Shown here: positions 51,456 through 56,999 of the stretch, piece after piece
Position numbering within the stretch: position 1 is the stretch's first letter
How the letters are laid out: the number at the start of each line of letters is the position of its first letter
Source of the DNA: JBBQWR01 sp038210495
GTDB lineage: Bacteria > Planctomycetota > Planctomycetia > Pirellulales > DATAWG01
DNA length: 56,999 nucleotides
Reading direction: 5' to 3'
NCBI GenBank assembly: GCA_038210495.1
Contig: JBBQWR010000039.1
Span: 1 to 56,999 of the forward strand
Notes under the pieces: model-generated
What the model saw: the letters and a program-made list of their open reading frames with translations, nothing else
What the model was told of the DNA's origin: nothing
Database searches by the model: none
Position numbers and translations under genes: made by a program

Positions 51456-51579
51456 GTAGGTTAGGCATCCTGCCTGACGTTGATTGGATGAGAGGCCTTC
51501 GATTCGGGCCGCGATCGCGCTAGGCCGACACAGTGTGCCTGACTTTACGGGCTCGTCAGGCACAGAGTGCCTGACCTAC
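51456..51579. repeat. Inverted repeat, GTAGGTTAGGC family, copy 2
   Basis: Left arm 51456-51479 (GTAGGTTAGGCATCCTGCCT then GACG) and right arm 51554-51579 (CGTCAGGCACAGAGTGCCTG then ACCTAC). It has the same design as the copy at 26263-26358. It lies 5 bases upstream of the start codon of the HEAT-repeat gene. Confidence 0.8.
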
Positions 51580-51780
51580 GACTACGACGCGCGACTCGCG
51601 GGGCGGCGGATTTTCGTCAGACCGCATAATTGGGGCAAGACCAATCGATCGCGAATGCTGGTAAGCGTGGCAATGTGCATTGTTTGGCGATCTTCGTGGC
51701 TTGCGAACTCGGGAATTTTGGCTGGCGGAGCGCGGCAAAACCGGCCGATTTATCCCTAGGACCGGCAAGATTCGCCTGTC

Positions 51781-52755
51781 TTGGTCAGTCGCTGGGGGGA
51801 ATTGGCTTTGTTGCGATTTATTGCTACCCATTTCGGTGAGCGGCCAGTTGCTGCGCGCTTCGGCGTGGTCGCCGTCCGCTGTGTTCCGGCCGTGTTGGCT
51901 GCCGTTTTGTTGTGCGGCATGGGGGCGCCATGCCCGGCCGCCGATTCGTCGGGCAGGGCCATCACCAGTCGAGCCGCTCGCGACGAGGCGATCCAATCGA
52001 TCCCCTTCGAGAAGCTCAGTCACGACAAACGGGCGCGCATCAACGCGATCGTCAACAACTCCAGTTTGTTTCGCCGGTTGCCGCTCGAAGTGGTCGACTG
52101 CGATCCCGATCTGTTTTTGTTCCTGATTCGCAATCCCGAGGTCGTGGTCGATATTTGGCGGATCATGGGCATCACGAACATGACGCTCGATCGCACGGGC
52201 GCCGATTCGTATCGCGCCTCCGATGGCCAGGGCACGACGGGCGCTTTCGAATATGCCTATCGCAGCGGTGATCTGCACGTGCTGTATTCCGAGGGAACGT
52301 ACGAAGGGTCGATGTATCCCGCCAAGCTCCGCGGCGAATGCGTGCTCGTGCTGAAGACGGCCTATGTCAAACAACCCAACGGCCACGTGCATATCGTCAA
52401 TCGGCTGGACGCATTCGTGCATGTCGACAATCTGGGAATCGAGCTGATCGCCAAGACGCTCCAGCCGCTGTTGGGAAAGACGGCCGACCACAACTTCGCC
52501 GAAACGTCGATGTTCGTCGGCACGCTTTCGCATACCGCCGAGGCCAACCCGGCGGGCGTATCGCGATTGGCGCAAAAGCTGGTTCACGTCGAAGCGCCCA
52601 TTCGCCAGCAATTCGCCGAGCTCTCGGGCCGCGTGCCGGACAATGTCGCCGGTCAAGCGGCACAAAACGAGCCGGCGCCGACACGGGCCGCGCCGGCCAA
52701 CTCCGCCTCGGCACGAATGCGCCGCTCCGACACGGCGGACATTCGCGAGCGGTAA
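51781..52755 (+). CDS. Secreted protein of unknown function
   Basis: The frame is open from 51781 (TTG); a GTG at 51865 would give a cleaner signal peptide (VAVRCVPAVLAAVLLCGMGA, ending PCPAA), so the start is uncertain. The mature protein has about 270 residues with LSHDKRARINAIVNNSSLFR, LFLFLIRNPEVVVDIWRIMG and NRLDAFVHVDNLGIELIAKT as recognisable phrases. A Pro/Ala tail follows. The family was not recognised; it looks like a planctomycete secreted protein. No membrane anchor is seen. Confidence 0.72.
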   Translation: MVSRWGELALLRFIATHFGERPVAARFGVVAVRCVPAVLAAVLLCGMGAPCPAADSSGRAITSRAARDEAIQSIPFEKLSHDKRARINAIVNNSSLFRRLPLEVVDCDPDLFLFLIRNPEVVVDIWRIMGITNMTLDRTGADSYRASDGQGTTGAFEYAYRSGDLHVLYSEGTYEGSMYPAKLRGECVLVLKTAYVKQPNGHVHIVNRLDAFVHVDNLGIELIAKTLQPLLGKTADHNFAETSMFVGTLSHTAEANPAGVSRLAQKLVHVEAPIRQQFAELSGRVPDNVAGQAAQNEPAPTRAAPANSASARMRRSDTADIRER

Positions 52756-52764
52756 GGACCGCTC

Positions 52765-52842
52765 ACAAAACCGCCAGGGACTGTGCCCATTTTGCGGAGT
52801 CGCGGAGCAAAACTGGGGAGTGACTCCTTCTCCGAGGCGCAC
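52765..52842. repeat. GGGA-CCCATTTTGC inverted repeat, copy 3
   Basis: CAAAACCGCCAGGGACTGTG then CCCATTTTGCGGAG, and the mirror GCAAAACTGGGGAGTGACTC. The right end runs into a degenerate member of the CCGGGGC family (about 52833-52864). Confidence 0.75.
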
Positions 52843-53011
52843 TCGCCGAACCGCAGCCACCCGGAATTCCGGTCGCGATTGAGCGCGCCGACGGCCGCGA
52901 CTACAATGCTGGCGGCGAGCACCGGTCGCGGACCCTGCCCGATTGGTTCCCGCCGATCGATCCCACCTTTTTTCGCTCCGTTGGCTCCCGCCTATTCTCC
53001 CCTAGGTCTTC

Positions 53012-54412
53012 ATGAACGCGCTTCCCTCGCCGTCGGTCCCGTCTTCTCGCATGACCACGATTCAGTGGTTGATCTGCATCATCGCGGCGATCGGGTTCAT
53101 GTTCGACACATACGAACTGTTGATGATGCCGCTGGCCGGGCCGCCGGCGCTCGAGCAACTTTTGCATGTGAGTCGAACGACTCCGGCAGGTCGCGAGACG
53201 ATTGCCCAGTGGACCGCGTATATCACGTTCGCGAGCGCTTTGTGCGGCGGGGTATTTGGATTGCTGGGCGGCTATCTAACCGACTTGCTTGGCCGGCGAC
53301 GTGTCTTGACCTGGAGCATTTTGCTTTACGCCTGTTCGTCGGCGGCCTCGGGGTTCGCCACCAGCGCGACGATGCTCTTGGTGCTCAGATGCACGACATT
53401 CATCGGCGTGTGCGTGGAATTCGTGGCTGCCGTCGCCTGGCTTTCGGAGTTGTTTCCCGAGCCAAAACGGCGCGAAGCCGTGCTGGGCTTTACGCAGGCG
53501 TTTGCCTCGTTCGGCGGACTTTTGGTGGCCGTCGTCAATTACAGCATCGAGGGCGCCGTTCACAGCTTGCCGAGCATTCAGGGCGAACAGGTCTCTTGGC
53601 GTTACACGCTAATCTCCGGTTTGATTCCCGCGCTGCCGTTGATTTTCATTCGGCCGTTCTTGCCGGAGTCCCCCGTGTGGCAAGAGAAGAAGGCACGCGG
53701 CGCCCTGAAGCGCCCCAGCATCGTGACGCTGTTCTCGCCGCAGCTTCGCCGCACCACGATCGTCACCGCCGTGCTATTTGCTTGTGCGTTTGGCGTCGCA
53801 TTCGGCGCGTTGCAAATCACGCCGCAAATCGTGCGGGGCGCGTTCGGCCCCGCGAAAGGTCCGGAGATGGCCAAGCTCGTGGGCCAAACGGCCAGCAGCG
53901 TGCAGATGTATCAAGAGCTCGGTGGGTTGGCGGGACGGTTTGCCTTGGCTTTCTTGGCGCTGTGGATCGTGCGCCGCGGAGCGCTGCTGCGATTGTTCTT
54001 GGTTCCGGGGCTGCTATTGATTCCCGTGATTTATTTTGTTGTGGCGGGGCGATTGGATGTCAAAGAACTCGACATGCTCAAATGGGGCCTGTTCGTGGCC
54101 GGCTTTTTTACCGTCGCTCAGTTCAGTTTCTGGGGCAACTATTTGCCGCGGGTCTATCCGACCTATCTACGCGGCACGGGCGAAGGTTTCGCCGCCAATG
54201 TCGGCGGCCGAATGTTCGGAACCGCGGGTCAGCCCTTGGCGATCGCACTTTCGTCGCTGATCCCGACCATGCTGCCCACGTTGGTCTCAAAAGAGTTTCC
54301 GACCCGGAATTTGGCGTACGCCGCTGGCGCGGTGGCGCTGGTTCTCTACGCGGTCGCGCTAATTACCAGTTTTTGGCTTCCCGAGCCGGGGACTGAAGAG
54401 TTGCCGGAATAG
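53012..54412 (+). CDS. MFS transporter
   Basis: The 466-residue protein has 12 predicted helices and the MFS signature loops: GGYLTDLLGRRRVL between helices 2 and 3 (motif A, G-x-x-x-D-x-x-G-R-R) and LPESPVWQEKKA before the long central loop. The first helix contains GFMFDTYELLMM, with the acidic residue found in the aromatic-acid and sugar porter groups. It probably carries an organic anion or sugar by proton symport. The substrate cannot be read from the sequence. A signal peptidase gene follows 66 bases later. Confidence 0.9.
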   Translation: MNALPSPSVPSSRMTTIQWLICIIAAIGFMFDTYELLMMPLAGPPALEQLLHVSRTTPAGRETIAQWTAYITFASALCGGVFGLLGGYLTDLLGRRRVLTWSILLYACSSAASGFATSATMLLVLRCTTFIGVCVEFVAAVAWLSELFPEPKRREAVLGFTQAFASFGGLLVAVVNYSIEGAVHSLPSIQGEQVSWRYTLISGLIPALPLIFIRPFLPESPVWQEKKARGALKRPSIVTLFSPQLRRTTIVTAVLFACAFGVAFGALQITPQIVRGAFGPAKGPEMAKLVGQTASSVQMYQELGGLAGRFALAFLALWIVRRGALLRLFLVPGLLLIPVIYFVVAGRLDVKELDMLKWGLFVAGFFTVAQFSFWGNYLPRVYPTYLRGTGEGFAANVGGRMFGTAGQPLAIALSSLIPTMLPTLVSKEFPTRNLAYAAGAVALVLYAVALITSFWLPEPGTEELPE

Positions 54413-54477
54413 CATTCAACTTACTTGCTCGCCGGCGCCAGTTGCTCATCGCCGTGCGGCGCGGGAAACTCGATGGC

Positions 54478-55845
54478 ATGGCCGCCGATCGTGAGACCTA
54501 CAAGCCGGGCCCGTTTGTCCGGCGAATGCGCGCGGCGGTCGAAACACTGGCGATGCTGGTCATGGCCGCGGTGATGGTCCACACGTTCTGCGTGTCGGGC
54601 TGGTTGGCGCCGATAATCGTCTCGAGTGGTTCGATGGCGCCGGCGTTTCTCGGACCACACATCTCGGCGGAGTGTCCCGATTGCGGGATGCCTCTGGTTT
54701 GCGACGAGGCCGACTGGCCGAATCGAGAGACGCTGGCCTGCCCCAATTGCGGCCGCCAGCAGATTCCGATCGGCGAGGCGGCCCGGGCCGGCGATCGGTT
54801 GCTTATCAATCGAGCGGTGGCCGGATCGCTGTCGCCATGGCGCTGGCAGCCGGCGCTGTTTTTCTGCCCCGATCGTCCCGGCGAATATTGCCTCAAACGG
54901 GTCGTCGGCTTGCCGGGCGAGTCGATCGAAATCCGCGGCGGAGACGTCTTTGTCGATGGAGCAATCACGCGCAAGACGCTCGCCCAGCAGCGGGCGATGG
55001 CAATTCTGGTGAACGACTCGGAGTGGAAGTCCAGCGACGCCGAGTTGCCTTGCCGCTGGATTTCGAATTCCAGTGATTGGCAACGATCGACCGATGGTTG
55101 GCAATGTAGCGGCGCCGGCCAGCATTGGCTGCGATTCAACAGCGGCCAACGTCAGGCGGGTCCTGATCGCTCGATCGCGCCGGCCCCGCTTCGAGATCAA
55201 GACTCCTATAACCAAGCCGACTCGCGGCGACTCAACGATGTGACGGACCTGATCCTCGTGGCGCAACTGATGTCTCAAGCCAAGGGCCAACTGCTCCTGG
55301 AAGCCCACGACGGCCACGAGACATTTCTCGCGACGATCGCGTGGTCCACCGGCGAAGTGGAACTAAAACGCGCGGGCCAAATCGTCGCTACAGCCCGGTC
55401 GGTCCCGCTCCCGGTCGATCGATCGATCGAGATTGTGCTCTCGCTCGTCGATCGCCAAGTGATCGTGGCGGTTAACGGCGCCACCATCCTCGGATATTCT
55501 TATGAGCCGCTCATAGGCCCGATCGTGGCGAGTCCGCAGCCCTTGGCGATCGGCGCCAACGCGATGCCGGCTAAAATTTCGCGGCTTCAAATTTGGCGCG
55601 ACGTGTATTACACGGCTCCGGTTGGGAACGCAACCCATGATCGCAGAATTCTCGCGGCCGACGAATATTTCGTCCTGGGCGACAATAGCCCCGTCTCGCG
55701 CGATAGCCGCGAATGGCCAGACGGCGCCGTTCGCGCGGCCTTATTCGTCGGTCGGCCACTGGCCGTGTTTCGGCGCGCGCCCTGGTCGCGCGGTTCGGTC
55801 TTTCGCTCGGAAGGCGCCAATCAGTGTTGCCGCCAAACCGATTAA
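54478..55845 (+). CDS. Signal peptidase I with internal zinc ribbon and large insert
   Basis: ATG 54478 is preferred (MAADRETYKPGPFVRR); a TTG at 54442 is the other choice. The 455-residue protein has a membrane anchor (AMLVMAAVMVHTFCVSGWLA), then the catalytic VSSGSMAP with Ser 52. It has the Lys dyad in CLKRVVGLPGESIEI (Lys 140) and the final YFVLGDNSPVSRDSRE block. Between Ser and Lys there is a CPDC...CPNC zinc ribbon (66-91). After the Lys block is an extra domain of about 220 residues (170-390) with a LamG-like beta look (KGQLLLEAHDGHETFLATIA). Normal signal peptidases are 200-300 residues. The 3' end overlaps the convergent phosphoesterase gene by 105 bases. Confidence 0.87.
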   Translation: MAADRETYKPGPFVRRMRAAVETLAMLVMAAVMVHTFCVSGWLAPIIVSSGSMAPAFLGPHISAECPDCGMPLVCDEADWPNRETLACPNCGRQQIPIGEAARAGDRLLINRAVAGSLSPWRWQPALFFCPDRPGEYCLKRVVGLPGESIEIRGGDVFVDGAITRKTLAQQRAMAILVNDSEWKSSDAELPCRWISNSSDWQRSTDGWQCSGAGQHWLRFNSGQRQAGPDRSIAPAPLRDQDSYNQADSRRLNDVTDLILVAQLMSQAKGQLLLEAHDGHETFLATIAWSTGEVELKRAGQIVATARSVPLPVDRSIEIVLSLVDRQVIVAVNGATILGYSYEPLIGPIVASPQPLAIGANAMPAKISRLQIWRDVYYTAPVGNATHDRRILAADEYFVLGDNSPVSRDSREWPDGAVRAALFVGRPLAVFRRAPWSRGSVFRSEGANQCCRQTD

Positions 55846-56850
55846 CGCCAACCCGAAGCTGCTAGGTTCGGGAACCGGCGTAAAGGCGTCCGTGATTGGC
55901 GCCACGTTGGCCGCATCGTTCGAATAGCCGGTCCCAGACATCTCTTCCAACGTCCGCAGCACGTTTTCGTGGGTGATGTATTCCGCATACTGCCCAGGCT
56001 GAACGTGAGCCCCGACGAAGAGCGTCGGAATGTGGCTATCGGTATTGTAGGACAGATTGTCCTCATCCCAGGTGACGATCAGCAGGCTATTGTGCAATTG
56101 AGCCCAATCGCCGTACGACGAAAAGTTTGTGTTCAGCCACGCATCGCCCCGAGGGATTAGGGTTCCGCTATCGCTGACGCTGCCGTCGCCGTGCATATCG
56201 TTAAGCTGATTAGGCACAACGAAAGCCACGGTCGGCAATTGATGGAAATCGCCCGGAAAGGCCGCGAACGTCTTACTGACCGCCGCGCTGCTGCTCATCG
56301 GATCGCTCGGCACGCTGAGAATGTTCGCGAATTGATCCATCGGGTTGTGCTTTCGCGCATAGCCGTAGCCGCCCGTGTCCAGCGGGGCGCCGAATCCGCC
56401 ATTGTCCCCCGTCCCGACGACGCCACTGCCGCTGGGATCGCCGACGCCGTTCCAGGTGTAGCCATCGTAGGGAAGATCTTCCGAATAGCCGACGAACGTC
56501 TTTCCTCGGAGAGCCAACTCGCTGGCAAGATTAGAACTGGTGGGACTGTTGGCGGCGATTCGCGGATGAATGTTGTTGTCGTGAATGCCTTGATCCGAGC
56601 CGGAAAACAGTTGCAGATAGTTTGGCTGGCTGGGTCGGCTCACGGTGTGGGAGTTAGTGAATATCGCGCCTGTTGTCGCGAGCGAATTGAGATACGGAGC
56701 GCTCGACGGACCTGAAGAACCAAAGATATCCGAATAGCCGCGGTTTTCCTCGATGACAACCACGACGTGATCGTATGGAGGAATGGAGCCGGCGACTAAA
56801 GACCGACATGTTATCATTACTAAGGAAATGACCAAGATAATTCGTGGCAT
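55741..56850 (-). CDS. Secreted phosphoesterase with PEP-CTERM signal
   Basis: The 369-residue protein starts with a signal peptide (MPRIILVISLVMITCRSLVA) and then has phosphoesterase-family blocks: YDHVVVVIEENRGYSDIFG, which carries the metal-binding Glu-Asn pair, SHTVSRPSQPNYLQLFSG, and LLIVTWDEDNLSYNTDSHIP with the metal-binding Asp-Glu-Asp. This is the pattern of acid phosphatase or phospholipase-C-like enzymes. The C-terminus has PEP-CTERM: VPEPSSFGLALIGLAATLIGA then basic residues. Unlike normal PEP-CTERM proteins, about 20 more residues follow (ARPGRAPKHGQWPTDE); these are encoded antisense to the end of the signal peptidase gene. Confidence 0.88.
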   Translation of the reverse strand: MPRIILVISLVMITCRSLVAGSIPPYDHVVVVIEENRGYSDIFGSSGPSSAPYLNSLATTGAIFTNSHTVSRPSQPNYLQLFSGSDQGIHDNNIHPRIAANSPTSSNLASELALRGKTFVGYSEDLPYDGYTWNGVGDPSGSGVVGTGDNGGFGAPLDTGGYGYARKHNPMDQFANILSVPSDPMSSSAAVSKTFAAFPGDFHQLPTVAFVVPNQLNDMHGDGSVSDSGTLIPRGDAWLNTNFSSYGDWAQLHNSLLIVTWDEDNLSYNTDSHIPTLFVGAHVQPGQYAEYITHENVLRTLEEMSGTGYSNDAANVAPITDAFTPVPEPSSFGLALIGLAATLIGAFRAKDRTARPGRAPKHGQWPTDE

Positions 56851-56999
56851 TGGCGGCCCCTAATACTACAGCGCCAGGTTCCTCTTGGTGAATCTGTCGG
56901 AATCGGCGAGACTTGGTTGGGGTCGGAGGACCGGCTCATGATCGCCTTCCCGGAGAACCAGGTATGGACGCCGTCGAGATTCGTGGTTTGAAACCGAAG
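56851..56999. other. Right edge of the window, no gene seen
   Basis: The last 149 bases hold no convincing coding frame. The upstream AT-rich part (about 56810-56870) may contain the promoter of the leftward phosphoesterase gene. Confidence 0.4.

Noticed and set aside
51556..52860. 434-codon minus-strand frame opposite the secreted protein at 51781
   Set aside because: Shadow frame with low-complexity Arg/His/Gln composition; the plus strand has a signal peptide and coherent protein.
52783..54396. 537-codon plus-strand frame overlapping the MFS gene
   Set aside because: It is rich in Arg, His and Ala without membrane helices, while the other frame gives a perfect MFS protein.

Overview
The window looks like chromosomal DNA of a high-GC planctomycete, probably of the Pirellulales type. 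The evidence is a DUF1501 Tat-exported protein, two PEP-CTERM proteins (one autotransporter-like), a dihydropteroate-synthase-like gene of the tetrahydromethanopterin type translationally coupled to pabB, many secreted proteins and lipoproteins, and intergenic regions full of short palindromic repeats. No tRNA, rRNA, CRISPR array or complete insertion sequence was recognised.

Layout. 1-8.3 kb: a giant beta-strand-repeat PEP-CTERM protein whose start looks eroded, a secreted protein of unknown function, and a decayed remnant. 8.5-11.1 kb: a TolC-like lipoprotein translationally coupled to a Tat-exported multicopper oxidase, probably for copper handling. 11.3-23.8 kb (all minus strand): a type VI secretion (T6SS)-derived module with a single protein that fuses TssB, TssC, seven short acidic repeats and TssA, then a small lipoprotein, ClpV, Hcp, and behind its own promoter a 1441-residue repeat protein that overlaps a 164-residue partner. 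This is the most unusual part of the window. No TssJ/K/L/M, TssE/F/G or VgrG gene is present here.

24-31 kb: cyclophilin, a small planctomycete-type protein, a TPR lipoprotein, a BFD-type ferredoxin, two membrane proteins, a flavin-dependent halogenase-like enzyme and a beta-lactamase-fold hydrolase. 31-38.5 kb: a Gfo/Idh oxidoreductase, a KASIII enzyme, an SDR without its catalytic Ser and Tyr, a DHPS-like protein, PabB and a Nif3 protein; several of these fit pterin (H4MPT) cofactor synthesis. 38.5-45 kb: an M28 peptidase, a membrane protein, an ASCH protein, DnaA, a GNAT enzyme and a double-PDZ protein. 45-57 kb: a DUF1501 protein, a broken HEPN-like gene with a small BolA-like partner, an ABC exporter, a HEAT-repeat protein, a secreted protein, an MFS transporter, a signal peptidase I with an internal zinc ribbon, and a PEP-CTERM phosphoesterase whose 3' end overlaps the peptidase gene antisense.

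Between genes there are at least seven families of inverted or short repeats. One copy is interrupted by a 195-bp element with 15-bp perfect terminal inverted repeats and a 10-bp target duplication, which is a clear MITE. All functional statements are from reading the sequence only; no database search was possible.
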